Assembly: GCA_002433675.1 (NCBI GenBank)
Contig: DJIP01000198.1
Location: forward strand, 1 to 24,776
Source of the DNA: Halomonas halophila
GTDB taxonomy: Bacteria > Pseudomonadota > Gammaproteobacteria > Pseudomonadales > Halomonadaceae
Direction of reading: 5' to 3'
DNA length: 24,776 nt
Within the stretch, counting starts at the first letter, position 1. Every line of letters starts with the position of its first letter. Under the pieces are notes generated by a model that ran no database searches, was not told the DNA's origin, and saw nothing but the letters and a program-made list of their open reading frames with translations. This document shows, one piece after another, positions 16,840-23,840 of the stretch. The position numbers and the translations under genes were made by a program.

Positions 16840-16858
16840 AGTGCCTGCGCTCGGCACT
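16840..16858 (+). terminator. Hairpin after the M48 protease gene
   Basis: AGTGCC (16840-16845) and GGCACT (16853-16858) pair around a 7-nt loop, 13 nt past the stop codon, with AAAA before and TTAAAAAT some bases after it. It may be a terminator or part of a dispersed intergenic repeat. Confidence 0.4.
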
Positions 16859-16888
16859 ACGGCGTTAAAAATCAGATCAACAGGTGGG

Positions 16889-17092
16889 TCAGACGTTGGT
16901 GGGCGTTCTACCGAGCTTGTCTTCAAAGGCCAGGGCCGCCGCAGCGGCCCTGGCTTCGTCCTGCCCATCGTGGCGAGAGACCACCCGCCGTGAGGCGTTG
17001 GGAGTGGAGTCCGAAAACGCCACCACGGCCCAGCGAGTGCGCTTCATCGTTCTGGTCTGATAACTCTCCACGCGGTAGTGCTTCATGTCCAT
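16889..17092 (-). CDS. Small hypothetical basic protein
   Basis: A 67-residue frame beginning MDMKHYRVESYQTRTMKR. It has a basic N-terminal half, an alanine-rich stretch (ARAAAAALAF, about 47-56) and no signal peptide or membrane segment. I do not recognise a family. The Shine-Dalgarno is weak (GAG a few bases before the ATG). A second ATG at 17086 (MKHYR) is an alternative start. The frame fills a REP/MITE-like interval almost exactly: its stop codon lies within the left inverted end. Its alanine run is encoded by a perfect DNA hairpin. It may be a genuine small gene or a chance frame in repeat DNA. Confidence 0.4.
   Translation of the reverse strand: MDMKHYRVESYQTRTMKRTRWAVVAFSDSTPNASRRVVSRHDGQDEARAAAAALAFEDKLGRTPTNV
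16929..16954. repeat. Perfect 11-bp inverted repeat with CGCA loop
   Basis: GCCAGGGCCGC (16929-16939) and GCGGCCCTGGC (16944-16954) are exact complements. The stem is long and GC-rich, with a TTT run shortly after it on the minus strand (16928 downward: CTTTGAAG). It could be a terminator lying inside the small frame or the structural core of the REP-like element. Confidence 0.6.
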
Positions 17093-17155
17093 CCATCTCG
17101 GAGTTGTTCACGGGTCTGACCCAGACTGCCGATATAAGTTCGCAAATCCCGCCAT

Positions 17156-19552
17156 CTAGAGCAGTTCGATCGTAAAGGCTTCTAACTTGCCGCCAAAGGC
17201 GAAAGGACGCCGCTCTGCGTAGTGGCGTGAGACGGGGGAGCCCAGGTCGCGTCCTACGTCGAAGGTTTCGCTGGCGCTGAAGGCCAGGGGGACCGTCGAA
17301 GGCACCTGCCCCTGTGCCGCAGTCTGGCCATCTACCTCGATGATCACCTGTGCCGCTTTACCAGGCACCGGGATCCGTGTGGTGATGACGATGTCGTGGC
17401 TGCCCGGGGACAGGGCGGCTGTGTGAATGCGGGTATTCTCCATCAGCAGCATATTGTATTCGTAGGTCAGTCTACCCTGATCAAGATAGACGCTGAGCCC
17501 GCCACCGGCACCACCGATCGCATACAGCACGCCGTCGACGCTGTCCTGGCTGGTGTCGATACGCAGGCTGGCCCGGGTGCTCTGGCGGCCGATGCCCGGG
17601 GCCGAGAATTCCGGCATGCGCTGGGTCGACTGGGTGAAGGTCCAGCGATCGTAGCGGGTCTTGACGCGGTCCTCTGGGTGGACGCGAAGCCAGTTGCCCG
17701 CACCGGTGGGAAAGGCCTTGTTGTCCTCGGCGATGTCCATGAAGCGCTGTTTCATCATGGCGAGTCGCTCAGGCTGCTCGTCCGCCAGATTTCTGGCCTG
17801 GGAAAAATCACTTCGCAGGTCGTAGAGTTCCCACACGTCCTCGGCGGAATCCCAGTTGGCGATCCGCTGTGCCGCGCTCGAAGTGTCCCAGGGCACCAAC
17901 GGACCAAAGGTGCCGGCAAAATAGCCATTCAGGTAGAGCCCCCGGCTGCCGTTGTTGTCGAAGAACTGGTGTTGCTTGCGCTCGGGCGCCCCGGGATCGT
18001 CGAAGGTGTAGCTCAGGCTGATACCGTCCATGGGCATCTGCGGGTAGCCGTTGACGACGTCCGGTAGCGGAATGTCCAGAATGTCGTAGAGGGTCGGGGC
18101 AATATCCACCACGTGGTGGAACTGGTGGCGGACCCGATCATCCGGTGCGATATGCCCGGGCCAGGAGATGACCATGGGATTGCGGGTGCCGCCGAAATAG
18201 GCACCCAGCAGCTTGGTGCCCTTGAAGGGAGTGCTGCCCGCCCAAGCCCAGCCTGCGTGGTACATGTTTTCGGTCTCTGGGCCACCGAGTGCGTCGAGGC
18301 CGCCCATGCGGTCCAGTACTTTCAGCTGCTGTTCGACACTGCTGCCGATGTTGTTCTGGGCCAGCAGCTCGCTGATCGAGCCGTGCTGGCCTTCGGCGCT
18401 GGAGCCGTTATCGCCGACGATATAGATGACCAGGGTGTTGTCTCTAAGTCCCATGTCCGCCATGCCTTCGAGCAGTCGCTCGACCTGGCTGTCGGTGTGC
18501 TCCACGAAGCCCGCGTAGATTTCCATCAAGCGAGTCTGGAAGTCGCGCTGGCCCTCGGGAATCTCGTCCCAGCCTTGCAGGCTATCGTCGCGGGGCGTGA
18601 GCTCGGTGCCGTTGGGGATGATGCCCATCTCGAGCTGTCGCTGGTGGGTGCGCACACGGTAGGCATCCCAGCCATCGTCGAACTGGCCGTCATAGCGATC
18701 GGCCCATTGTGGTGCGACGTGATGGGGGCCGTGGGCCCCGCCCGGTGCCCAGTACATGAAAAACGGCTTGTCCGGGTCGAAGGCGCGGTAGTCGGCGAGC
18801 CAGGCGAGCGCCTGGTCGGTCAGGTCCTCGGTCAGATGGTAGTCGGGGCCGTCCTCGGGGGGCTCGATATGCAGGGTGTCCACGGTCAGCCGAGGCTCCC
18901 ACTGAGACGTCTCTCCCCCCAGAAAGCCATAGAAGTGCTCGAAACCGTAGCCGGTGGGCCAGCGATCCTTGGGGCCGATCGAGGTTGTCTCGACCGCCGG
19001 GGTGTTGTGCCACTTGCCGAAGGCGGCGGTGTGGTAGCCGTACTGCTTGAGCACTTCGGCAATGGTGGCGGCGTTTTTCGGAATCACGCCGGTGTAGCCG
19101 TCAAAGGCTACCGCTCGTTCGGCAATGGTGCCGGAGCCCACCCGGGTATGGTTGCGACCGGTCAGCAGGGAGGCCCGCGTGGGGGAACAGATGGACGTGG
19201 TATGAAAGCCGGTGTATTCGATGCCTTCATCGGCAAGTCGCGACAGCGCCGGCATCCTGATCTCGCCGCCGAAGACCTCGGATACTCCGAAGCCAACGTC
19301 GTCGAGCATGACGATCAGAACATTGGGTGCGTCTTCCGGCAGGTAGCTCGGCTCTTCAGGCCATTGCATGGTCGCGTCCTGAAGGCGAGGAGGCACGTCG
19401 CTCGGCATGGAGGCGGGGGCGAAGGGCAGGACCGCACCGGTTGCTTCTGGCCGACGGGCTTCGGACTGGCTTGCCTCGGCCGGACCCGATGGGGGAGAGA
19501 GCAGCACCAGGCCGGCGAGAACGCCAGCCATGACTTGCATGGACATCTGCAT
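17156..19552 (-). CDS. Secreted arylsulfatase (type I sulfatase)
   Basis: A 798-residue S1-family sulfatase, hydrolysing sulfate esters in the periplasm or outside the cell. The signal peptide is about 1-27 (MQMSMQVMAGVLAGLVLLS...EA). Metal ligands are D84-D85 in VMLDDVGFG. The formylglycine site is C122 in CSPTRASLLTGRN, the Cys-type motif that needs a formylglycine-generating enzyme. Further blocks are AAFGKWHNTP, PGGAHGPHH and IVGDNGSS. The C-terminal ~200 residues (from about 600) form the second sulfatase domain plus a beta-rich tail. It is longer than Pseudomonas AtsA (536) but like the large arylsulfatase group. The ATG at 19552 has AAGG 6 nt upstream. No maturation enzyme or transporter is adjacent. 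The substrate is not predictable. Confidence 0.94.
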   Translation of the reverse strand: MQMSMQVMAGVLAGLVLLSPPSGPAEASQSEARRPEATGAVLPFAPASMPSDVPPRLQDATMQWPEEPSYLPEDAPNVLIVMLDDVGFGVSEVFGGEIRMPALSRLADEGIEYTGFHTTSICSPTRASLLTGRNHTRVGSGTIAERAVAFDGYTGVIPKNAATIAEVLKQYGYHTAAFGKWHNTPAVETTSIGPKDRWPTGYGFEHFYGFLGGETSQWEPRLTVDTLHIEPPEDGPDYHLTEDLTDQALAWLADYRAFDPDKPFFMYWAPGGAHGPHHVAPQWADRYDGQFDDGWDAYRVRTHQRQLEMGIIPNGTELTPRDDSLQGWDEIPEGQRDFQTRLMEIYAGFVEHTDSQVERLLEGMADMGLRDNTLVIYIVGDNGSSAEGQHGSISELLAQNNIGSSVEQQLKVLDRMGGLDALGGPETENMYHAGWAWAGSTPFKGTKLLGAYFGGTRNPMVISWPGHIAPDDRVRHQFHHVVDIAPTLYDILDIPLPDVVNGYPQMPMDGISLSYTFDDPGAPERKQHQFFDNNGSRGLYLNGYFAGTFGPLVPWDTSSAAQRIANWDSAEDVWELYDLRSDFSQARNLADEQPERLAMMKQRFMDIAEDNKAFPTGAGNWLRVHPEDRVKTRYDRWTFTQSTQRMPEFSAPGIGRQSTRASLRIDTSQDSVDGVLYAIGGAGGGLSVYLDQGRLTYEYNMLLMENTRIHTAALSPGSHDIVITTRIPVPGKAAQVIIEVDGQTAAQGQVPSTVPLAFSASETFDVGRDLGSPVSRHYAERRPFAFGGKLEAFTIELL

Positions 19553-19858
19553 GACACACCTTCCTCGATAGCGGATTGCTGCGCATGAAAACGCTGGATC
19601 GGCGGGACACGTCCCTGGCGGCAATCGTGGCAGTGTTTCGGTACTGAACCGTTCCGAAATCCTTGACCGCTTATCACAGCAGGTCGCGATACCGCCGGCG
19701 ATAACACTGAGGGGAGATGTCGCGGCGCTATCTGGGGTGATTGACCTCGATCAGGATTGCCGTAAGGACGAGGTAGAGGTGGATCATTGGGTATGCCTGA
19801 CACACCACTATTTGGGGGCAGGGGTGTGAGTTGTCCCTGTTTTTCTTCCGCGCTATTT
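19553..19858. other. Intergenic region upstream of the arylsulfatase gene
   Basis: About 300 bp with no gene I can support. It contains an inverted repeat at 19636-19659 and a weak hairpin (CACACC 19801-19806 with GGTGTG 19823-19828) that could end MFS-gene transcription. I see no convincing -35/-10 pair for the sulfatase gene. Confidence 0.5.
19636..19659 (-). promoter_or_regulatory. Inverted repeat, possible operator of the arylsulfatase gene
   Basis: TTTCGG (19636-19641) and CCGAAA (19654-19659) are separated by 12 nt, with an inner CGGT/ACCG pair (19639-19642 and 19648-19651). It lies about 85-110 bp upstream of the start codon, a plausible regulator site. Unproven. Confidence 0.3.
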
Positions 19859-20170
19859 GCAGGGCCGTTGGCAGGCGCTCCCTCTTCGTTCTGCCGCTGG
19901 AGATCGCAGGCGGACTGGAGGGCCGGGGGATCTTCGACCTCTTCATGTAGGGCCGTTAGCACGCACTCCCTCTGCGCTCTGCCGCTGGAGATCGAAGGCG
20001 GACTGGAGGCTCGGGGGAACTTCGATCTTTTCATGCGGGGCCGTCGGCCGACTCGCCTTGTGAGTCCTCTCCGGCAAGCTCTTCAGGGTCCTGAAGCGGC
20101 TCGCCTTCTTCGTTCTGCAGCTGGAGATCGAAGGCGGACTGAAGGCCCGGGGGATCTTCGACCTCTTCAT
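19859..20170 (-). repeat. Three-copy tandem repeat of the MFS gene 3' end (88, 88 and 136 bp)
   Basis: Read on the minus strand, copy 1 (20170-20035) is the coding tail of the MFS gene, copy 2 is 20034-19947 and copy 3 is 19946-19859. All begin ATGAA(A/G)AG and share a strongly conserved core with CTGGAGATCG on the plus strand. Copy 1 carries an in-frame 48-bp insertion (LQDPEELAGEDSQGES). In the MFS frame copies 1 and 2 end A(D/N)GP(A/T)-stop, and the TGA stop overlaps the next copy's ATG as ATGA. Copy 3 loses the stop. The 88-bp unit is not a multiple of three, so a given frame shifts from copy to copy. Confidence 0.85.
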
Positions 20171-21332
20171 CACCCACCTGGTGGATATGGCCTGGGTACA
20201 AGGGCGATAGCAGCGCGACCAGAATGCCGATAGCCGCGAAAATGGAGAATCCCTCAGCGTAGCTGAAGACATTGAGCAGTGCGCCGATGATCGGCGAGCC
20301 GGTGGCCTGGCCAAGTGACACGGCCATGAAAGGCAGCACCGGCCCCATCGCCAGACGCCCGGGCAGCAGGCGAATACCCGTCATCAGGTAAAGGCCTGTC
20401 AAGCTCATGTAGGCAAGCCCAAAGACAAGAGCGGAGAATGCTGCCAACACAGGTTGGGCGGGACTGGCAGCAAGCAAGGCCAGGCTTGCCGCCAGCATGG
20501 TCAGCATCAAGGCCTGGGTGATGGGCGGATTGTTGCGATCGGCCAGATCCGCGACTACCGCACCGCCGAGCCCGGCGATGCCGACGGCGAGCCACAACCA
20601 CCCCGTGGCACTTGGCGACAGACCGCCAAGTGTCACCACCAGGTCCGGAGCGAAGATCCAGTAGGCGGCCGAGATGAAGCCCATCGCGTAGGCAAAGAGA
20701 GAGAGCCTGATGAGCCGTGACCACGGGAGTTCGTGCAACGGGGGCGGGTCGGCCGCGTTCGAAGGGGTGATGCGCGATACCGAGGGCAGATACAGCCAGG
20801 TGGCGCACACGCCGATGACCGTCAAAACGGCGAACGACAGATAGGCCAGCCGCCAGGCGTCCGCCATGAACAGTACGGTCGGCACGGCGACGATCACGCC
20901 GATACTGGTTCCCGCATTCATTACCGAACTGACACGAGCATGCAGGGAGCGCCTTACCAGCGCCTGCATCCCGGCGGTGAGGGCGGGCATCATCAGGCCG
21001 GTACAGATGCCGCAGGCGAATACTCCGACGCTGAGCAGGGTGGCATCTTGCGCCTGGCTGATCAGCGCCAGGCCGCCGACACCGAAAAGCCCGGACAGTA
21101 CCGCTGCATAACGGGCACCGAGACGATCGGTGGCGTAGGGCGCCACCGCCGTGGACAGCAGGAAGCTGACGAGGGGAAGGGCGCCAATGATGCCGATGGC
21201 ATCAGGCGTCAGTGACAGCTCATCACGAATCTGGGGGACAAACAGGCCAAAGGCAAAACGGGCCAGTCCGTAGCTGATGGCGACCAGGGCCGCGCCGAAA
21301 ACCGCAAATCCGGTGCTGGAAAGAGACCTCAT
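20031..21332 (-). CDS. MFS transporter (CynX/YbfB-like) with repeated acidic C-terminal tail
   Basis: A 433-residue major facilitator with about 12 membrane helices. It starts with SSTGFAVFGAALVAISYGLA RFAFGLFVPQIRDEL, then has the loop 2-3 signature PYATDRLGARYAAVLSG (about 65-81), and a second half from about 205 (LIRLSLFAYAMGFISAAYWI). The substrate is not predictable. The last ~47 residues after PLYPGHIHQVG are hydrophilic and acidic (DEEVEDPPGLQSAFDLQLQN and on), and this tail is coded by the first unit of a tandem repeat that continues past the stop. ATG at 21332 is chosen because AGGAG lies 5 nt upstream; the frame extends to 21515 but that part is arginine-rich and not MFS-like. Confidence 0.9.
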   Translation of the reverse strand: MRSLSSTGFAVFGAALVAISYGLARFAFGLFVPQIRDELSLTPDAIGIIGALPLVSFLLSTAVAPYATDRLGARYAAVLSGLFGVGGLALISQAQDATLLSVGVFACGICTGLMMPALTAGMQALVRRSLHARVSSVMNAGTSIGVIVAVPTVLFMADAWRLAYLSFAVLTVIGVCATWLYLPSVSRITPSNAADPPPLHELPWSRLIRLSLFAYAMGFISAAYWIFAPDLVVTLGGLSPSATGWLWLAVGIAGLGGAVVADLADRNNPPITQALMLTMLAASLALLAASPAQPVLAAFSALVFGLAYMSLTGLYLMTGIRLLPGRLAMGPVLPFMAVSLGQATGSPIIGALLNVFSYAEGFSIFAAIGILVALLSPLYPGHIHQVGDEEVEDPPGLQSAFDLQLQNEEGEPLQDPEELAGEDSQGESADGPA

Positions 21333-21628
21333 GCTAGCTCCTCTGACATGCACGTTGCGCCACCTGGTAGTGCGCTGGCGCCTTGATGCGTCGTGTCTGG
21401 TTCGTCCTTGTCGTGCTGCCTGGAGCAACAGATGCAAGCAGGGTGCACGATTGGCGGCGCTGTCGGCAATCCAGTAACGACAACCGTTGATCTTTTCACG
21501 ACAACGTGTGAACACACCTTGCTGCTGGGCGGGACCTGATGTGCAGGACTATTGCGGGGTAGCGTCCCGAGACCGTCAATGGCGTGGCGCGCCGACAGGC
21601 AGGGAGCTGTAGAAGAGGGAAGAAACGA
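21333..21628. other. Intergenic region between the MFS gene and the tRNA-Ser terminator
   Basis: About 300 bp without a supported gene. The only structure noted is CACG-ACAA-CGTG (21497-21508), flanked by TT and TGAA, an operator-like inverted repeat about 165-180 bp upstream of the MFS start. No clear promoter is visible. Confidence 0.4.
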
Positions 21629-21662
21629 AGAAGGGGATCAGCCTGTCGACTGATCCCCTTCT
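21629..21662 (-). terminator. Intrinsic terminator of the tRNA-Ser gene
   Basis: AGAAGGGGATCAG (21629-21641) and CTGATCCCCTTCT (21650-21662) form a perfect 13-bp stem with an 8-nt loop. On the minus strand it is followed by a T-rich stretch (CTTCGTTTCTTCC). It starts 11 nt after the tRNA 3' end, so it terminates the tRNA transcript. Confidence 0.88.
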
Positions 21663-21672
21663 GGATTCGAGG

Positions 21673-21762
21673 TGGCGGAGGGACAGGGATTCGAACCCTG
21701 GAAGGGCGTTAACCCTTGCCGGTTTTCAAGACCGGTGCATTCAACCGCTCTGCCATCCCTCC
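21673..21762 (-). tRNA. serT: tRNA-Ser (anticodon UGA)
   Basis: A complete 90-nt class II tRNA. The acceptor stem pairs GGAGGGA with TCCCTCC and is followed by GCCA with an encoded CCA. The D-arm is in AGAGCGGTTGAA. The anticodon stem CCGGT/ACCGG encloses loop CTTGAAA, giving anticodon TGA (21728-21726), which reads UCA and related serine codons. A long variable arm (GGGTTAACGCCC region) and the T-arm GGTTCGAATCC complete it. E. coli and Pseudomonas also carry this tRNA next to yccA. Confidence 0.98.
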
Positions 21763-21777
21763 GGCTCACGGCGATGT

Positions 21778-21805
21778 ACTTTACCAGCTTTTCTTCTCAC
21801 GTCAA
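21778..21805 (-). promoter_or_regulatory. Sigma70 promoter of tRNA-Ser
   Basis: On the minus strand TTGACG (21805-21800) and TAAAGT (21783-21778) are separated by 16 bp. Transcription would start near 21771, about 9 nt before the tRNA 5' end. Confidence 0.7.
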
Positions 21806-21892
21806 CACTTCTGTGCGATCAATGTCTTACGCGAGAGAGTGGCCTCCGTCCATGATGGCTACAGGGAGGCCCTTGCAATAGGGTGACTGCGC

Positions 21893-21918
21893 AAAAATTG
21901 TGCAGCTAAGCAATTTTT
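21893..21918. terminator. Symmetrical AT-rich hairpin between divergent tRNA-Ser and yccA
   Basis: AAAAATTG (21893-21900) and CAATTTTT (21911-21918) pair exactly around a 10-nt loop, with a run of six T on the plus strand and five on the minus. It has no gene on either side that needs a terminator here. It may block read-through between divergent units, or be part of a promoter's AT element. Confidence 0.35.
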
Positions 21919-22000
21919 TGTCGCCGATAGGAAACAGTGTTCGTGCCGCCCATGGCGGGGCAGAGGGCAGGTTCAATCGCTTGAAGGGCGTTGAAACCGC

Positions 22001-22013
22001 GCCGCCAGGCGGC
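22001..22013. repeat. GCCGCC-A-GGCGGC palindrome in the yccA leader region
   Basis: A perfect 6-1-6 palindrome 9 bp upstream of the possible -35 element of yccA. A second small hairpin (TTCAA 21972-21976, TTGAA 21981-21985) precedes it. The function is unknown; an activator site is possible. Confidence 0.35.
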
Positions 22014-22021
22014 TTGCGTCG

Positions 22022-22050
22022 GGAACCTGCGGGGGGCATGCTGTGTCGAA
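22022..22050 (+). promoter_or_regulatory. Possible sigmaE/AlgU-type promoter of yccA
   Basis: GGAACCT (22022-22028), 17 bp, then TCGAA (22046-22050) resembles the extracytoplasmic sigma consensus GAACTT-N16/17-TCnnA. Transcription would start near 22056, about 26 nt before the ATG. An envelope-stress promoter would suit an FtsH-associated membrane protein. Confidence 0.4.
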
Positions 22051-22081
22051 TGCATGTCAACCAACAGGGAGCTCTGGATAC

Positions 22082-22753
22082 ATGGCTTATCAAGAGTCAC
22101 AGGTGAATCGTCAGACCCAGACGCAGGTCGCTGCGACGAACAAGGTTCTGCGCAACACCTACGGCTTGCTGGCGATGACACTACTGTTCTCTGCCATCAC
22201 CGCAGGGGCCGCCGTGGCCCTCGGCGTACAGCAGATGAACATTCTGGTGTTCTTCATCGGCGCCTACGGCCTGATGTTCCTGGTCCACAAGACCGCCAAC
22301 TCGGCCCTCGGCCTGCTGGCGACCTTTGCCTTCACTGGCTTCATGGGCTTTACCCTCGGCCCGATCCTGAGCGCCTATCTGACGCTGTCCAACGGCCCTG
22401 AGCTGATCATGACCGCGCTGGGCATGACCGGCCTGACCTTCTTCGGTCTGTCGGCGGTGGCGTTGATCACTCGCAAGGACTTCAGCTTCCTGGTCAACTT
22501 CATGATGGCTGGCGCCATCGTGTTGATCCTGGCCATGGTGGCGGCGTTGATCTTCAACATTCCATCGCTGTCGCTGATGGTATCGGCTGGCTTCGTGCTG
22601 TTCTCCTCCGCGGCGATCCTGTACCAGACCAGCGAGATCGTGCACCGTGCCGGCGAGACCAACTACATCCTCGCCACCATCACCCTCTATGTGTCGATCT
22701 ACAACCTGTTCATCAGCCTGCTGTCGCTGCTGGGCGTGGTAAGCCAGGACTGA
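22082..22753 (+). CDS. yccA: Bax inhibitor-1 family membrane protein YccA
   Basis: YccA is an inner-membrane substrate and modulator of the FtsH protease that protects the SecY translocon from degradation when it jams. It has 223 residues (E. coli 219) and seven membrane segments, from LLAMTLLFSAITAGAAVALG (about 29-48) to the conserved last block TLYVSIYNLFISLLSLLG. The ~25-residue polar N terminus (QESQVNRQTQTQVAATNKVL) corresponds to the part FtsH needs to start degrading E. coli YccA. The ATG at 22082 has AGGGAG 11 nt upstream, slightly far. The neighbours tRNA-Ser(UGA) and tus genes are the same as in Pseudomonas. A strong terminator separates it from tusD. Confidence 0.95.
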   Translation: MAYQESQVNRQTQTQVAATNKVLRNTYGLLAMTLLFSAITAGAAVALGVQQMNILVFFIGAYGLMFLVHKTANSALGLLATFAFTGFMGFTLGPILSAYLTLSNGPELIMTALGMTGLTFFGLSAVALITRKDFSFLVNFMMAGAIVLILAMVAALIFNIPSLSLMVSAGFVLFSSAAILYQTSEIVHRAGETNYILATITLYVSIYNLFISLLSLLGVVSQD

Positions 22754-22789
22754 TCGTCGCAAGACGTTCTGGCACAACTGTCGTACACT

Positions 22790-22823
22790 GTCGGCCCCGC
22801 TTTGGCGGGGCCGACGTGTTTTT
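22790..22823 (+). terminator. Intrinsic terminator of yccA
   Basis: GTCGGCCCCGC (22790-22800) and GCGGGGCCGAC (22805-22815) pair perfectly around TTTG and are followed by GTGTTTTT. This is a textbook Rho-independent terminator 37 nt after the yccA stop, so tusDCBE needs its own promoter between here and 22875 or inside this structure's read-through. Confidence 0.92.
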
Positions 22824-22874
22824 GATGACCCGCTTTCTTCAACTCCCGACGTTGGCGGGAGCCAAGGAAAAATC

Positions 22875-23267
22875 ATGCGTTACGCCATCCTGCTGCTGGG
22901 TGCCCCCTACAGCCATCAGGCCGCACATAGCGCGCTGCGCTTCGCCCGTGCGGTCATCGCCCGTGGCCACCACCTGGAGGCCGTCTTCTTCTATCGCGAA
23001 GGGGTACACAACGCTGCGCGGCTGGCGTCACCGCCCCAGGACGAGCCTCATCTGGTCGACGGCTGGACCACGCTGAATCAGGAGCATGGCGTGCGTCTCG
23101 AGGTGTGCATCGCCGCCGCACTGCGCCGGGGCATCGTCGATGCCGACGAGGCGGCCAGGCACGGCAAGCAGGGCCACAGCGTCCAGGCGCCGTTCGAACT
23201 GACCGGCCTTGGACAGCTGGTGGATCTGGGCCTCGAATGTGACAGGCTGATAACCTTTGGTGCCTGA
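22875..23267 (+). CDS. tusD: Sulfurtransferase complex subunit TusD
   Basis: TusD takes persulfide sulfur from TusA within the TusBCD hexamer and passes it to TusE for 2-thiouridine synthesis at U34 of tRNA(Lys, Glu, Gln). It has 130 residues (E. coli 128), DsrE-type fold. The active cysteine is C78 in RLEVCIAAALRRG, the same position as in E. coli. The N-terminal strand is RYAILLLGAPYSHQAAHSAL, and the C terminus FELTGLGQLVDLGLECDRLI is typical. The ATG at 22875 has AGGA 6 nt upstream. It is first of tusDCBE. Confidence 0.96.
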   Translation: MRYAILLLGAPYSHQAAHSALRFARAVIARGHHLEAVFFYREGVHNAARLASPPQDEPHLVDGWTTLNQEHGVRLEVCIAAALRRGIVDADEAARHGKQGHSVQAPFELTGLGQLVDLGLECDRLITFGA

Positions 23268-23348
23268 AAGACGCCGGGCTGGTGCCGACGGCTGGCAGAG
23301 AATAGGACTCGAGCAGGATAATGCTGAACGGATAAGGGTGAAAGGTCG

Positions 23349-23729
23349 ATGAGTGAGGAACCCAACGGCGATTCGGGGGATCTGCTGGTGATACTTCGTC
23401 ATGGTCCCCATGGCACCAGCTACCTGAAAGAAGGTCTCGACACGGCGCTGGTGGCCGCCGCCTTCGGTCGTCGGGTATCACTGTTGTTCATGGCCAGCGG
23501 CGTGGCGGCACTGGTACCGGGGCAGGGAGCCGGGCCACTGGGGCAGAAGGGCACCCAGCCGACGTTGGCCATGCTCGAGATGTACGACATTGATCGTCTG
23601 TTCGTGGATGGGGCCGGACTTGCCGAGTTGGGCGTGGCGCCTGAGTCGCTGACGCCTGAAGCAACGGTCATCGAGGGTGACGCCATTGCCGCCCTGATGG
23701 CGGAGCACGCCTTGGTGCTGACCTTCTGA
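23349..23729 (+). CDS. tusC: Sulfurtransferase complex subunit TusC
   Basis: TusC (DsrF-like) is a structural subunit of TusBCD. It has 126 residues (E. coli 119). DLLVILRHGPHGTSYLKEGL (11-30) and the block LDTALVAAAFGRRVSLLFMA match the family. MLEMYDIDRLFVD (about 75-87) is also typical. It has no cysteine at all, in keeping with a non-catalytic role. The ATG at 23349 has AAGG 3 nt and AAGGG 10 nt upstream. It lies 81 nt after tusD and 111 nt before tusB, wider gaps than the nearly fused genes of E. coli. Confidence 0.94.
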   Translation: MSEEPNGDSGDLLVILRHGPHGTSYLKEGLDTALVAAAFGRRVSLLFMASGVAALVPGQGAGPLGQKGTQPTLAMLEMYDIDRLFVDGAGLAELGVAPESLTPEATVIEGDAIAALMAEHALVLTF

Positions 23730-23840
23730 ATCGGAGCCACGGACGAGTCTAGACCGCGTCGCTGTCCGGGATTGCCCCCACGAGATTCACCCCACGGCGT
23801 CGGCCACTGGACTCACCCACGACCACTATCAGGAATCGGG

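Larger units (their letters stand above)
16885..17123. mobile_element. REP/MITE-like interval with 10-bp inverted ends
   Basis: TGGGTCAGAC at 16885-16894 reappears inverted as GTCTGACCCA at 17114-17123. The right end is itself the palindrome GGGTC-T-GACCC (17112-17122), a motif of the kind often seen with REP sequences and REP-associated transposases. The 239-bp interval holds a perfect 11-bp hairpin and a 67-codon frame. No transposase is present and no target-site duplication is obvious. The mobile-element reading is an inference. Confidence 0.35.

Noticed and set aside
18113..19588. 491-codon plus-strand frame
   Set aside because: Antisense to the arylsulfatase, whose catalytic motifs are intact; long shadow frames are common in GC-rich genes.
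19315..20034. 239-codon minus-strand frame beginning MKRSK
   Set aside because: It crosses repeat copies in shifting frames and then enters the arylsulfatase start out of frame; no Shine-Dalgarno or domain.
21827..22093. 88-codon minus-strand frame ending MDGGHSLA between tRNA-Ser and yccA
   Set aside because: It runs through the divergent promoter region and the AT hairpin and has no recognisable domain. I could not exclude a real small protein, but the promoter, palindrome and hairpin explain the region better.
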